From assembly GCA_005408345.1 (NCBI GenBank), contig SEMN01000032.1:660001-724000 (forward strand): DNA of 64,000 nt, read 5' to 3'. The position numbers and the translations under genes are program-made. Origin of the DNA: Macquaria australasica (Eukaryota; Chordata; Actinopteri; Centrarchiformes; Percichthyidae). Numbering within the stretch: position 1 is the stretch's first letter; each line of letters starts with the position of its first letter. This document shows, piece by piece, positions 26,001 to 38,048 of the stretch. The notes under the pieces were generated by a model, which was not told where the DNA came from, ran no database searches, and saw nothing but the letters and a program-made list of their open reading frames with translations.

Positions 26001-29000
26001 ATGGATTTATGGACATAAATCAACTCCTTGCCCTGTCCTCGCCTACAGCACGCAGCGGTGTCCTCTTACATGGTCTCACTCACTCTCAGTCTTCCCACTC
26101 TGCCAGGGGAAATCCCATTCATGGCATTAGTTCTGCTATACGTCCTTCTTTTCCCTGGGCAATTACAGCAGTCAGAGTGTGAGTCTGGGAAGGGCTTCAA
26201 AAAATCAACGACTCCGTTGGTTGAAAATGGACGAATTACTGTCCATTGTGTTTGATAAGATGGAAAATATGGCTAAACCTGAGGTGCAAAGACTCAAGTC
26301 AAGAACGGAAATCACCTCAAATGAGTTTGATTTTTCAATTCATGTAAGCCACTTGTAGAGAACAGCGGGCCAGAGGGACATCTGGGACAGTTATGAGTAT
26401 GTTGACAAGAGGAAATGGGGGTCACAGCGAATGGCAATTACGCATGCAGACGGCAGTTCAGCTCAATTAAAACTAACGAGCCTTCAGCCCTAAAACCTGC
26501 ACAAGAATTAGTGATTTTCTGCCACATGTAATCCAGATGGAAAAGTGCAGTCATTACTGAGCTAATACCTAAAGTCACATTATACAGTGCCACTAAAAGA
26601 AGTCAAGTCTTTGAGAAAGTCATCACTGACCAGTTAAGTGTAAGCGGACACTTTCACATAATCGATTGCCCTTCTGAACTGCTGAAAAAAAAAAAAAAAA
26701 CGGTTCTGTTTCCAGTTCATATAGGAAACCATTTAAACCAGGAAGATTATTGGTGATATTCTTTGCAAACCAGATATAATGTCTTTTGTAGCCAATTATG
26801 TATGCTTGGTTAAATGGGAATGTAAACTGTTCCTTAATAAAATCAGATAGATAGACAGATATATAAACACATAGATAGACAGATATTATAAACACATAGA
26901 TAGACAGATATATAAACACACTGAAGGAAGTGGATGAATGGACGGATGGATGATGGATTAATGGACTGACTGATGGAAAAGACGGGAGGGGGTGGGGGGG
27001 TAATTGAATGACGCTGGACAATGTGAACACCAACACCCACCATGGTGGTGCTGGTCACAGCTTGTCTGTCCTGGCGAGGGCTGAGCTGTCTGGGAGGGAG
27101 ACTCCAGCTCCTCCAACAGGGGAGGGCTGGTGTTGAGCTGCCCGACAGGAGGGGGCCACGGTAGGTCCTTGATCACTTTAATCTCTACTGCAAGTGTCGT
27201 CCAAGTCACCAGAGGAGAGATGGAGGGAAAGAGAGGACAGCAACGAGAGGCATAAATGACAAACGTCAAAGGGAGTAAGGAAAGGGAAGTGATGACAGGA
27301 AACAGAGAGGAAGAAGGGGTAAGTGAAAAATAGATAAGAGCAGAAGATGCCAGGATTGCGGTAGAGAGCTGGTTTATTTTGTGATCCGTGAATCACCAGT
27401 AGCTGTGGACTTGAAAAGGAAAGGAATACAATAGGACTGAAAAAAAGTGAAGTTAGTTTACCAGAAAGTAGGGTTGGGTTCTGATAGCTGCTGCCATTTT
27501 GCAATTGGTTCCAGGTTGATTAAATTACCTGGATTTCTAAAGAACCGAGGGCTAATGGTCAAAGGTTACTTACAAATGTTAAAAGCTCAACTTCGATAAG
27601 GGATTTGGAAGGATTCAGACTCAATAAGCAAACATACCGGATTCAGATTCTATAAAATGCTATCGAACCCCAACCCTACCAGAAAAGTTGGGCCCTCTGG
27701 CCTCTCCACCTCTCTCCATTGGCTCTCCCTCAACAATCCAGACTGGAACCCAGACTTAAGTCTCACCTTGGGATCCAGAGATACACTCGAAACATGGCAA
27801 TGCAAAGTTCTGAATCTCTGCTTTTACAATAAGTAATGCATGACGTGCTGTATGACAGACTTTACTAAAGAGGCGGGCCCAAATATTACAATTCTGTGCT
27901 TTCAAAGTGCACACTATAAAATATAAAGCTGCCCTGAGCTCAGCTACAGATAGTCACTGATTCAGTACATCAGCATACTCTCTGCTGTTATTCTTAGTGC
28001 TGAGTTTGAAAAAAAAAGACCTTAGGTCTCTATATTAAGATAAACAACAATGTAGACAATATCCTTTACTGGAATGTACCTCAGAGCAATCCATCCTGGC
28101 AGTGGACACTCCCCGGGCTTTGTCCCTTAAATAATGTATGCCTCATGTCCAGCCTGGGTATTACCAGGGTAAATCAAGCACCCTTGCAAAAGCAGATATG
28201 TCACTGAGCAAGGGCCACTTGTTAAATAGCAGAGGATACTCAATAAATGGGATGGAGAGGGGAAGGTGTTTTCGTCATCTAAGAGAAAGCTAGTGTTAGA
28301 AAACAAAGGTAATAAAGAAACATAGAAAGCCACTGTATATTCCTCTGGAGGTTAAGAGTGTTATGTTTGACTCTATGGCAGTATGGCAAAGATCTTCCAG
28401 TGAGGCAACTTGCAATGATATTAAGAAGATTTTAATGTCACTGTCCATGGTGCTGGAGATGTTACTACAGTAGATGAAGGGTAAGTACAAGAAACTAAAA
28501 TTACTGTGATTTCATCAATCTGGTTGCTACTTATGGTAGACAATGCCCTTTAAACATGAATCAAGGTATGGGTTGGCAAAAAAAACAAAAACCTTCAGTG
28601 GTAGCCTTTCTCTTCTGTCTATCAAAGTGTTCTGAAACCATCAGTGTGACAGCTATACTGCACATCAGTCATGTAAGGATGGCAGCCTTCTTTGAGGACA
28701 TGGACAAATAGGAGGAGAATAGCAACAGATTGGCAGATGTAAATCAGCCTGCAGATACTGAATACAGGGCCACTTTGGGACATGTCAATAAGTTGTTGAA
28801 GACTTCCTTTAAAATATGTTTTTGCCTCTGAAACCTGGGTTTTAAATTTGTAGTTTTGGTCATCATTGCATTGGTTATGGTAACATTTACTGTACAACAA
28901 TTACCTACGGTAGAAAATATTAATAACTTTTAGTTAATGACTCAAGATTTTTAGTCAGATTTAGAGCCACATTTTAACACTCCTCATCTAAAAAGAGCTG

Positions 29001-32000
29001 ACTAAGTGCTACCTCAGCTGCCTAAGATGGGAAGAATGCAGCTGTATTCATAACCATTACTGTGTCACTGTCTTGTATTGGCTGGTATACAGGCTGTGGG
29101 AGGATGAGAATAATGTTATGGACTTGTCTGTCTTCCACCCTGCAAGGAATTGCAGCGGTGGTGGTACAGGACATGCTAATGAGAAGCAATATCTGCGAGC
29201 TAGATGAAGGGGGAAACTGGAGAATATTCAATCCGACAAGCAATTAAATAGCTGGGCCCGCGGTGTCAGGGGGCTAATCTAGAGAAAGGTGGCTGGAAGG
29301 AGGAGCTGCTTGCTGTCTATCCTGATGGGAGAGGTGTGTGGTGGTGGACTAGTGGGGCTGGAGGCTGGGGAATGGAGACAGAAGGTCAGAAACTCTGGGA
29401 GATAATATAACTTCCACTACTTTGGGGTGAAGTAGGGGACTCTCTTCCTATGAGATTAAAAGCCTAATACTCATTTCACATTGCAGATTAGCGTGTAATT
29501 GTTTGGGGAGCAGAAGGCTGCCTGCACTCTGCAGCATCGCTGTGAGGACGAGGAGACGATTTGGGCGAGTGTGGCTCAGATTCGCTTGGTTGCACAGCTG
29601 AATAATAGCATTTAGCACTGTGAAAATTGAGGTAAACTGATTCAATAGCCTGGAGTATTTTTTTTTTTTTAAACTCTGGGTGACTGGAATCTCCCTCACC
29701 TTGCAACCTATTCACAAATACTGCCAGTCTCAAGACCCTCTTGAATAATCATCGACGGCATGTTTTTGCGCATGGATGAGTGCGTCTTTACACCTTGTAG
29801 CATTCTTCGGTGACAAATTCAAATTCAGGGCCAAGGTGACAACAGCAGTTGCCTTCACACACTAGAAATGATTTACACATCAAACCTGAAGGCTCATCAC
29901 ACTGCCACAGACATTTTCACATATCTGCCCCCATCACACTGCCCTGATTATCAGCTCTGTGGATGGTACAGTCTGTATGAACAACATGCGAAGTGTTTTA
30001 GAGACCGGAGGTACATATCAGGTAGAAAATGTAAATTACACTCACTATAAGTAAAGTAAGTGAGTAAGACCCTCTTTTTGTTAATTGGTTATTATTTTAG
30101 TTAGTAAGTCTGCTCATTGTAAATCACTTCAAGTAAAGCTTGTGTAGCACAACACAGAAAGTTGCTGTTCAAATATATAATTATAAAATACAATTTGGAG
30201 GTTCTGATTTTTGTAATTATTGGCAGCCGTGTTTGTATTTCACTATCTTAAATTAAAAGATTACTGCATCCTTGCCATCTTATCTGACTGCTTTTGGATC
30301 AATAAGCCATCCCTCATCTGCATAATGCTCAATCCATATTGGTACACAACGCCTCCTGTTGACACAGGAATAGAGGCTATCAACGTTTCTAAATCGACAA
30401 AGCACCTGTCGCTACACAAAAGTGGCCATGTTCGGATTTTGAATAGGAACATTTGAAAACAGCATGTGTGCTAATAATAATGTGTCCTGCTTGCTTTGGA
30501 AATGTGTGATGTTGGCAGGATGTCACTCGGACTGGACGCCGCCAGGTTGGGCAGCAGTCTGGTGGCCATTCAGTAGGCTTGTGTGTTGTAAACGCTTCGG
30601 CTGATTAATTATTTGCTTCACAGCTATGTTGACAGCACAGTTCATCAGAAGAACCACAGAGTACTTTAACAATGGACAAGGGTCCCTTTTTGTTATCTGT
30701 ATTTAACTTCCCTTTTGTTCTTCCAGGAGCAGATCTATTTTTAAAGCCAGGTGTTTGTTTACCCAGGCATTTCATTAGCCTATGGCACTTCATCACTGTA
30801 AACAGTGCAGCACCATAAATCACCAGCTATGCTTGTTTCCACCAACGCCATTTAATTTAGTTCTGCTTAATTTGGTTGGCTAATTGCATGCATATTCAAA
30901 ACAAGCTGGAAGATTGCAATGTTTATGCCGCACATTATGAGCAGAAGCGCTTGGAACACAAAACCAGCCTCTTCTGAAGACGTGTTTGTTCCATCGGCAC
31001 CCAAATCATCACAGGTAACAACTGTGTAATGGTCCGGGGGAACTGAAATGCCACCTCATAATTCTCCGCATACTGTATCCGTCACATTATACGGTCCGGC
31101 TCGCTTTCAAAGCACAGATCTGTTTTGAAAGACTGTGTATTTGCATTAAAAATGAAAGTGGCACAGAAAATGGGTGATGGAGATGAGATGACAGTGAGGC
31201 CTTTTCCCTGCTCTTCCATCAGGAGAGAAAAGGAAGAGATGCGTTAGTGACGGCCGGCCAGCGGGAGCTTCCATGGGGGGCCTGCTGGAGGAGCGCTGCT
31301 TCTATACTGTGTGAGGGAGGTTTACAGTGCTGTTGTGTGTGGCCAATATGTGTGAGTGAAGATAAGACGTGTGGCAGCGCTCAGTGAAAGACAGCAGGAT
31401 ACATTTGAGACTCATGAAAGAGGGCTGTCAGGAAGGTTATCAGCAGGGTGTTGCAGCAGAGGCCAGGAGGACGAGACAGAGTTGACAGACAGCGAGCGGG
31501 GAAACCGGATCAGCCAAGCAGAGAGAAACAGAACCATGGCACCCACAAAAAAACCCCACCACAGGCCTGTAACTGAATCAATTATTTATTTTAGGACATT
31601 AGACTTGAACCTCAGATGTCTGGGTTGTTAAGTCCATGAAGATTCATTAAAAAACCATAAAGCTCCTGAAGACCTGGGGGAGCAAGCGACAGCACCTTCT
31701 CTTATCTCCCGTGTTAAATGCATGGCACCCCGCTGGCCGGGAGCCAAGTGAAAGGAGTTAGTAGCAGGTAACAGAGGGCAAGGAGATTAAGTAACAATGG
31801 CTCTCGATCCCATTCCTGCTGTGATGAGGCTCAGATTTCCGATGGCGGCATGTCCGTGTCTGAGTGTGTGAGTGAGCGTGCCATACGCATACGGGCTGAC
31901 ACTGATGGACATGTGAGCACACTTTCCCTTGCCCTCACATGCAGGCTTCTTCGTGTGGTCAAATTCTAATGTGTCTTCCTCACTCTTAACCTCCGAGCTC

Positions 32001-35000
32001 ATCCATCACCTACTCAGCAGCCAGGAGGGAGGTTGGAAAGAGGCTGTGGCGAGTGCGTGCTCAGTCTAGAGAGTGTGTGTGTAGGGGGGGACAGCGAGGA
32101 TGAGTGATTAACCAAACCGCAAGTACACAGCCTCCCAACACCCTAACAAGGCAGGGAATTTACATTCCATTGCATACCTGTCAGGAGATAGCCCAACGGT
32201 GAATAATAACACCAGACCAAGTGGTGTGAAGAGGCGAACATGCAGGCAGTGATAGGGACAGCTGAGGAGAAGGGGCTACAGCAGGGAGCATTAGTCTCCT
32301 CTCCTTTCCCTATCATTAATGAAGACAAATAGTCTTTTATGCAGATTCCATTATAATGTTATACCATGGTGGGAGGGCGTAGGCAGCACTTGGTACTTAC
32401 TTAATCCCCCGCCCCCTTTTTTTTTTTTACACCCACTCCACGGTTTAGTAAGGTTGTGCATCTTTTTTCATTGTCTGTTAATACTTTGTTTGCAGACACT
32501 TTCATTTCCCACGTAATTGTTGGAATATACGGTGAAGGTCTTGATGAGCGCAGAAAAGTGCCTCCGAAATCCAAACGGCGAACAGTATCATTAGTCATTG
32601 ATATTACACAGCCATAAAGTACTTCAGCAACTATAGAAACATAACTGGGGAAAATTGCTCTCTAGAAACCTAACGGCGCATGGAGCTATAGATAGGCTGA
32701 TTTTAAAACAGGCCGTCTGTTGCTTAAATATAGGCCTGGAACAGCGACCTGAAAACATTTTTACACACCAACTTAATTGCTGACATCTGGGGACACTGCA
32801 ACATCACCACAACGGAGCCCAGTAGGGCAAACAACGTGAGAAGTCAGACAATCACACAGGTTGTTAACAAAATGTCCAGTTCAACCATGTTATCTGCAAC
32901 ACTCAATTGACAATGAATGAAACAAAGGGTCCAGAAAAGGCCAATGTTAAATCACAAAGTATCTCTGCAAAATCTAATGAATATGATGGACAGTTCGGGA
33001 AATGTACCTCTGCTAATGCTGTTGAAACCAAACCCACATGGCCCTGGTTTGAGAGACCACAAATATCTAGTTACAGATTCAACTAAAGAAAGCAAAATAT
33101 AAAATGAGACTCTTAACCGACCATGAAATCCAATCCCAACCTGGATTCCACAACTACTTGAGCAAACGTGTCCAGACGTCTCAAGCTCTTACTTACAGTA
33201 AGCCCATGACCTTATGACTCCACTCTAAAATTACATAAACTCCAAGTAACCCCTGCATTGAGTATGGATGCAGGACAATTCAACACTGCCACTATGAGAA
33301 ATATGATAGCAAAGATTATTTTTTATGGCATCAGAAAATTGATTGGAACATTCATGGACACTGGCGTTGTGAAACAGCTGCTCAGCTTGCCAGTTTGTAC
33401 TAAATGGTTCATACAGATGTTTGAGATGAGGAAATGACCAGGGTAACCTGGGTAACAACAGGTAGGCTCTAACTTAAAATAGTGCCAGCAGGGATGAGAC
33501 AGGGATAGCTGGTAAAGTGGGATTGTCGTCAGTTCTAAAGAATTGGCTCACAAGTGGACTTAAATACTGAAGCAGTGTATAATTTCTTGACATTAGGTAA
33601 GCTGGTTGCAAAGATCAGAGCCTTGGGTGCAGGCACATAAGCTCACGCCTTGAAAGGTGGGAAACTTTCTCTAAGCCCCTTGATGTCTGGATCCAAGGCC
33701 AGTCTACACTGACACCTGCAAGAGAAACAAGCCTGCGTTGACGAGGCTTGTCCCAAAGACGTCTTTCTCATCTTTCTTCCTTTTTCTGTCTTCCACATAG
33801 TGGGGAATTATTTCTGCCTGAATTAGACATAACACAAAATGAAGCCGTGCAATAAATCAAAGTACTTTTTGGAACTCCAGCTTTCTTCTTTGAAAGACAA
33901 CTTACGGACTTATCTCCCCAATTCCCAGCCAACACTTTGACATCCAATGGAAATTAAATTAATCATCATCAAAAGAGGGACGCTGTCTGTAAAGGGGGCG
34001 TTGAAAGAGGGATGTGTTAGTAAATAGCGCCCTAAACAAACTCTTCTGAGTGCTGCTTGACAGAAAAATAATGAGGGAGAGAAGGAAAGTGATTAAGAAT
34101 GCAGCATCCCTTATTTAACTAATCACTGGCAGAGGCAGAACAGCGTGACTCCTATGAAGACCTCGGAGCCTAGAATACACAGAAGTAAACAGGATACAGA
34201 AATGAAGTGACAAATAAAATTAGAAAAAACATAGAAAGATGATAAATGAATAGACAGACATATGTACATAGAGAGTTTGAGCCTGTTCTGCGAGGTAAAA
34301 CTGCGGCCACATGGCGAAATAAATCCGTCATACATATACATACATTTTAAAGTCTTCAAAACAAGCCATAAATCATTTCACGTTTCTTCATCTGTTTTTG
34401 AGTAGTGATACTATCTTTTAGTAAGGAGGTACAGTAGGTTGGTACAGAGTGGTACGCTCATTACCTGCAGGTATGCACTAAATACTCCCTGGAGCCTCTT
34501 TTTCTTCTTCCACAAATTCAATTCATGAGCTTGCTACTATGTAATGCAACATTAAGAGACTTTACACACACTTTAACATGTTACATACTAAAGTTAAGCA
34601 CCATCTCTGTCTCTCTCCACTCTCCACTTAGACTTTTTGTTTGAGTCATTACATCAGAATTAGATTAATTTCAATATTGTTGAGTCCCTTGTAAGTGACA
34701 GTTATGTCAAGGCAGTTTAGGGATATTAGTGATTTCTACAACAGTTCTTTTTCTGTGACAAAAGATTGTACTTCTTTTTCACAAAACAACAAAAACATTT
34801 ATACACTATGTTTAACATTTTATACATTCTTTGTAGGTCTTCTGAAAATATGACAACATCTGATGGGTCAACAATGTACATACAGCACAGATAGTATATG
34901 GTATTTGGCTCCATGTAAATCTTGGATGCAACTGGGTGTTCCAACAGGACAACGACCCTAAATGTGGTTAAATCAAGCTAAGGTTAAGCTTTTGGAATGA

Positions 35001-38000
35001 TCTTCCCAAAGTCCTGACCTCAACCCCATTGAAAATATATGGACTTCCCTAAAAAGACGAGTCCATGCAAGAAAACAAACAAATTTGTTTGAACAGAACC
35101 TTGTTGATGGCTACCAAAATACCTGATTGAGATGGAGAGTGCTAAAGGACAAGCAACCAAATACTACCTGTGCTGTATTTATGTTTTTGAACCATCACAT
35201 TTTGTCATATTTTCAGAAGACCCACAAAGAAATCTGTAAAACAAATTAATTAATTAATAATTATTAAGAAGTACATTGCCCCAATCATTCCATGGCAGAA
35301 AAAGAACAGTTGTAGAAATCATTAAAATCCCCAAACTGCCTCGACACAAATGTCCCTTACAAATGTATGTAAATTTTTGACTGGTTGTGGATTGTGTTTT
35401 AGAGTGTACTTTCCTTTTACCATGCGAAATCTTGTCGTCTGCCTCCAGATCTGTAACCAAGTCCCGAGTGAGTCCATCTTTAACAGCCATCAACAGCAAA
35501 ACACCATCGGGGATTAATCTCTCTCTCATCCTCTCTATTTTTAATCAATTTTGCTTTATTGAAATGCTATGTAAATGCAGTGCAGCGTTCCCAAAGCAAA
35601 CAGAAGGGAAATTAAAAGATAAATACAATAGAGAAATTTATGGAAATAAAAATAAAAGTACAAAAAAAAAAAAATAGAATAACAAAAAAAATTCATTATT
35701 TACATATTGCTCTGTGTTCATCTTCTCTGTGAGATAACATTTACATTTATCTATAAAGCTCAATTACTCTTCCAAGTGTGAAAAACAAACGTGGCAACTT
35801 ATTTTTCCAACTGTATACCACAATGAGCCTTCGGGCTATGCATATTTTTAATGGCTTCTTTCACTCAGCTGTAATTAAAAAAAGACTTAAAAGAAACTGG
35901 TCCATTTTGTCATCCTGATGTTATCCTGTTGAAGACACTTTCACACTCAAGAATTTCTGAATCTTAAACCAAATAAAGGTCTGCAAAACTATGTACAGTT
36001 CAGATATTAAAGGTGACTTTTAATTTAAATGTCAAATACTTTCGTAGTAAAAGTACACCTAAATCTATAATCTTATGGAACACAGTTATTTAAATGTTTG
36101 CTTGTGAAAGCACCTCAGTAGGAGCCGGGCTCTGTGTGTTCACTCACTGGTTGGTTGGTCTGTTTGTTTGTGTCTTTTTATGCAGAGGGGAAACACAGTG
36201 TGAGATTGTACACTGGGCAGTACAGTCTAAATCACTTAGCAAAAAGTCAGCTCTTGGTTTGTGTGTCGATCATCCCCATAACAGAAAATACAGTATTTCA
36301 ATGTTTTTCTAACTGCAGTGTTAATTCTTCTCTTTCAACCCTTAGAGATTGAGGAGTCAACAGAGTTTCACTCACTCCAACCCGTACACCCATCACCCCT
36401 TCTACTGAGCACCAAGAAGTGTGACTGCACTTGTTGCACTCATGTGTCCACTGAAAGGCTGATTTGAAGAGTATTTCTACAGTGGCTGTGCCTTTTATTA
36501 GTCCACTTCAAGCACTAGGCAATCACACTAGTAGCATTCTGATAATGGCATTCAAATCAAGAAAATTTTAAAAGCAAGGTGATTTGCATTTCACTGTGAG
36601 TGGATGACCTTTTTTTCCGACATACTCGAGGATTTGATTTTGAGAATTTAGGGCTCACATGATAATTTCTGCAGCGTTAACCAAATCCTACAAACCGCTA
36701 ATAACCTGTAAAACATGCTTGTAACAGCAATTTTTAATGTAATTTTTAATCTGTGTTCTGAGGATTTAAGGAAGAAATGAATCCCAAACCGCAAGACTCA
36801 GTGCGACCCACAAGGTTAAGGCATCAAAGTCTATGTCTATGATGAATATACAGAAAGACAAGAGACACTCCCCAGCCCGTCTCCAATGGTACCTGTGAGG
36901 GATTTAGAAGTGCAGTCCTTTCTTCCGTGGGGACCTGATCCAGTGTCACTTACAGAGCCCTCGTAGCTAATGCAGTCATAACAAAGCAGAGCTGTTCAAG
37001 GAAAAAATATAAAGAGAAAAGGGGCGATGAAAATTAGAGTCATGGGTTGCTGATTTTCTTTTCTTATATCAGTTAAATTTAAATTTGGGGTGCATATTTA
37101 TATCCCAAAGCCATATGCTTTCCACGAACAGCCCTGTTTGATGTTATGGCTGTGTCAGCCATGCTGAAGCTCTCAAACCACAGTGACTACCTGCACCTAC
37201 ATGCACCTGCACAACCAATCCGAGCAGCATAGGTATCATCTAAGTTTAAACAGGCAGCAGTTGGATCAAAACAGCAAACAGTAGACTGGACAGCTGCAAG
37301 TGAACTTAGCGGGAGGAGAAAAAAAGAAGTGTTAACAGAGAGTTTAAAGCAGCAGCAGCATCAGAACCCTCAAAACCTGACAGAAGCCAAAATCAAATTT
37401 ATTAGAGCTGGAAAAACAGACACCTGGGTTAGTTAAGCAGAAGAGAAACAGTTTCAGTTAAAAGCTTGAAATGTAAATAAGGCAACCCTTACAGAAATGC
37501 AGTCATCCCTAAACTGGATTAGTTTACATGGTTAGATTCACTGTCTGAGTTTTTGACATTAGCACTAACAGCATGTAACAAGTAGAGCTGAAGGAATTAG
37601 GCTTGTTTTCTGTCTGTTTCAAGAACACATGTACTTCTATATTGATTCTGCCAGAGAGAGCAAAGCGGGGAGGTTTTGCCACAAAGGTCCTTTTATTCTA
37701 TGCAGTATGTTACTGGATTGTTTTAGCTGCTTCTCCTTGTGTCATATATTATGTTGATGGATATCTTAAGTCACCTTGACTGGACATAATAAAGTTCAAT
37801 CTGATGTCTCTGTGCACTGGCTCTCGTACCTGCAAAGGCTTTGGAAATCCTCTCTTTCTTCCACTCCCAGGGCTGGTCATACTCCTCAGGGGGTCGCTCG
37901 TCGTCCTGGGGCAGTCGGCTTTCTCTGGGGCAGCGCAAGCGCTCAGGGTCCGAGTCCCCACCGTTCTCGGCTGGCTCATACGGTGTGTCGTACAGGGGCA

Positions 38001-38048
38001 GCTGCCTCACCGATCCTTCCTTAGGTCCTCGTCCACCAGATCGTATTT
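11781..38048 (-). CDS. shf: SH2 domain-containing adapter SHF, C-terminal five exons (5' partial)
   Basis: Minus-strand exons in transcript order are 38048-37830, 27187-27041, 20545-20374, 20177-20058 and 11967-11781. All have GT-AG junctions and compatible phases, giving 281 residues plus TAG. Residues 17-26 hold the tyrosine motif QLPLYDTPYE and 51-63 hold ERPPEEYDQPWEW. Next come KKERISKAFA and VIKDLPWPPPVGQL, blocks I recall from SHF. Residues about 181-275 are a complete SH2 domain starting WYHGAISRTDAE; Arg206 in YLVRNSE is the expected phosphotyrosine-binding arginine. The C-terminus AEHMSLLYPVAIRTL fits SHF better than SHB, which ends in VAVRTL. SHB-family adapters link tyrosine kinase receptors to downstream signalling. 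Recalled human SHF is about 423 residues, so the N-terminal third is missing and likely lies beyond 64000. Confidence 0.9.
12480..12862 (+). repeat. Dispersed fish repeat, copy 1
   Basis: The copy carries two diverged internal units beginning TTTTGACCTGATGG and TTTTACCTGCTGGTGGCG, then ATTTCATGGCAACCCATCC and GTTGAGATATTTCAG, and ends CCCTAGCATGGCTAAAA. The same ordered blocks recur at 44897-45450 in the same orientation. I recall this sequence as a common fish interspersed repeat but cannot assign its class. It lacks a coding frame and looks old. Confidence 0.65.
16595..17212 (+). pseudogene. LINE reverse transcriptase C-terminal fragment, frameshifted
   Basis: The frame from about 16600 encodes NNLLLNITKTKEMVVDFRRS, SYKYLGVHLDNRLEW, SRLYFLRRLRSFDM and SVVASALFYTVVCW, all hallmarks of the RT thumb and C-terminal region of fish LINEs. 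It stops at TAA just after VVCWD near 16940. The alignment continues in another frame with AGEANRLNKLIRKAGS, ALARL-like TLAKLQAMMDN and ERYRRSFLPSAVRLFNASL. A single indel between 16930 and 16945 therefore broke the frame. The catalytic YxDD region is absent because the copy is 5' truncated. It cannot be functional. Confidence 0.88.
17647..17680. repeat. (TC)n/(TATC)n tail of the LINE
   Basis: A TC run of about 13 units followed by TATC copies, immediately after the AATAAAG/ACCTACC 3' end of the LINE. Confidence 0.85.
18448..18483. repeat. (GT)n microsatellite, imperfect
   Basis: A GT run passing into GGGTGGGTGTATGTGTG within the shf intron. Confidence 0.85.
19759..19790. repeat. (TG)n microsatellite
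   Basis: Sixteen uninterrupted TG units in the shf intron. Confidence 0.9.
19979..20007. repeat. (GT)n microsatellite next to an shf exon
   Basis: About 14 GT units ending only 51 bases from the donor of the SH2 exon at 20058. On the shf transcript this reads (CA)n a short distance downstream of the donor, a position where CA repeats can bind hnRNP L and affect splicing. The regulatory effect here is inference. Confidence 0.85.
20058..20177 (-). CDS. shf: shf exon encoding the SH2 N-terminal half
   Basis: The 120-base exon starts after CACTGTAG and ends at CTTAA before GTAAGG. It encodes (F)WYHGAISRTDAESLL through NDYSLSL, including the YLVRNSE loop with the phosphotyrosine-binding arginine. 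The intron to the next exon upstream is only 196 bases, while the downstream intron is 8.1 kb. Confidence 0.93.
20374..20545 (-). CDS. shf: shf exon encoding the pre-SH2 linker
   Basis: The exon begins after TTTATTACAG and encodes VQFDGVEKSRMSPTKEG to GERIDPTMPLESQ. I chose the consensus donor TT/GTGAGT at 20373 because it restores SQFWYHG, aligning with NQVWYHG in recalled human SHF. A weaker GT three bases upstream (GTTGTG) would give SHWYHG. Confidence 0.88.
22197..22420. mobile_element. Degraded hAT-like element with near-perfect 8-bp target duplication
   Basis: The left end CAGTGGTTCACAACC and right end GGGTTAAACCACAG are imperfect terminal inverted repeats of the hAT type. They are flanked by GATTAAAC on the left and GGTTAAAC on the right, an 8-bp duplication with one mismatch. 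At 224 bases without a transposase frame it is a non-autonomous copy. Confidence 0.6.
24315..24335. repeat. (CA)n microsatellite
   Basis: About ten CA units in the shf intron. Confidence 0.85.
24681..24723. repeat. (CAGCA)n short tandem repeat
   Basis: About eight copies of CAGCA/CAGCG pentamers, beginning GCAGCACAGCGCAGCG. Confidence 0.85.
24955..25490. promoter_or_regulatory. Candidate intronic enhancer, TAATTA cluster
   Basis: Six TAATTA hexamers, the core site of many homeodomain proteins, occur within about 530 bases (24959, 24972, 25210, 25332, 25414, 25481). The block lacks microsatellites, recognisable transposons and open frames. Dense homeodomain cores in non-repetitive intronic DNA resemble conserved developmental enhancers, but conservation cannot be judged from one sequence. 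The target could be shf or a distant gene. Confidence 0.3.
26849..26920. repeat. Minisatellite, three copies of a 24-25-bp unit
   Basis: Three near-identical units beginning AGATAGACAGATAT and ending AAACACA(T/C), followed by a degenerate TGGA/TGGATGAT run to about 26975. It starts 66 bases downstream of the exon donor at 27041 on the minus strand if the TGGA run is included. Confidence 0.85.
27041..27187 (-). CDS. shf: shf exon encoding the VIKDLPWPPPVGQL block
   Basis: The 147-base exon follows ACTTGCAG and ends at CCATG before GTGGGT. It encodes EIKVIKDLPWPPPVGQLNTS followed by a less conserved Ser/Pro/Gln/His-rich linker. Both boundaries are phase 1, so the exon could be skipped without a frame change. 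Confidence 0.9.
34689..35384 (+). mobile_element. Tc1/mariner transposon relic with long terminal inverted repeats
   Basis: Sequence from 34689 to about 34877 matches, as reverse complement, 35193-35360, with shared blocks such as AAGGCAGTTTAGGGAT/GAGGCAGTTTGGGGAT, GATTTCTACAAC, GTTCTTTTTCTG and CTTCTGAAAATATGACAA. The right end reads TTACAAATGTATGTAAATTTTTGACTG, a fish Tc1-type terminus, and the left end has lost it. The interior carries a piece of transposase. The roughly 170-190-bp inverted repeats flanking a deleted gene define a non-autonomous, decayed copy. No TA duplication is clear. Confidence 0.8.
34928..35075 (+). pseudogene. Tc1/mariner transposase fragment, broken
   Basis: One frame near 34935 reads WVFQQDNDPK, around the second catalytic aspartate of the DDE domain. 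After a frame change, a frame from 35010 reads SPDLNPIENIWTSLKRRV, containing the third catalytic acid (Glu). These are diagnostic Tc1/mariner motifs. The fragment covers only the C-terminal catalytic part and is frameshifted, so no active enzyme can be made. Confidence 0.85.
37830..38048 (-). CDS. shf: shf exon encoding YDTPYE and EYDQPWEW motifs
   Basis: The 219-base exon starts after CGTTTGTAG and ends at TTTGCAG before GTACGA. It encodes EIRSGGRGPKEG, then QLPLYDTPYEP, RESRLPQDDERPPEEYDQ and PWEWKKERISKAFA. The two tyrosines lie in contexts expected of phosphorylation-dependent docking sites in SHB-family adapters. It is the most 5' shf exon recognised in the window. Confidence 0.9.

Larger units (their letters stand above)
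20546..27040 (-). other. shf intron, 6.5 kb
   Basis: It contains a degraded hAT-like element (22197-22420), short CA and CAGCA repeats, a TAATTA-rich block (24955-25490) and a 24-25-bp minisatellite (26849-26920). No coding exon of another gene could be supported. The stretch 22.7-24.2 kb includes pyrimidine-rich sequence near 23330-23420 and otherwise nothing recognisable. Confidence 0.7.
27188..37829 (-). other. shf intron, 10.6 kb
   Basis: The only recognisable element is the Tc1/mariner relic at 34689-35384. The remainder has no supportable coding exon, RNA gene or long tandem repeat. The segment near 30600-31050 is AT-rich with homeodomain-like cores and no obvious repeat. It might be regulatory, but I cannot show this. 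Confidence 0.65.

Noticed and set aside
26682..26700. Poly-A run as a processed pseudogene tail
   Set aside because: No open frame or gene-like body precedes it on either strand.
26849..26920. Short repeated units considered as a CRISPR array
   Set aside because: The units are contiguous with no unique spacers, and the DNA is vertebrate; it is a minisatellite.
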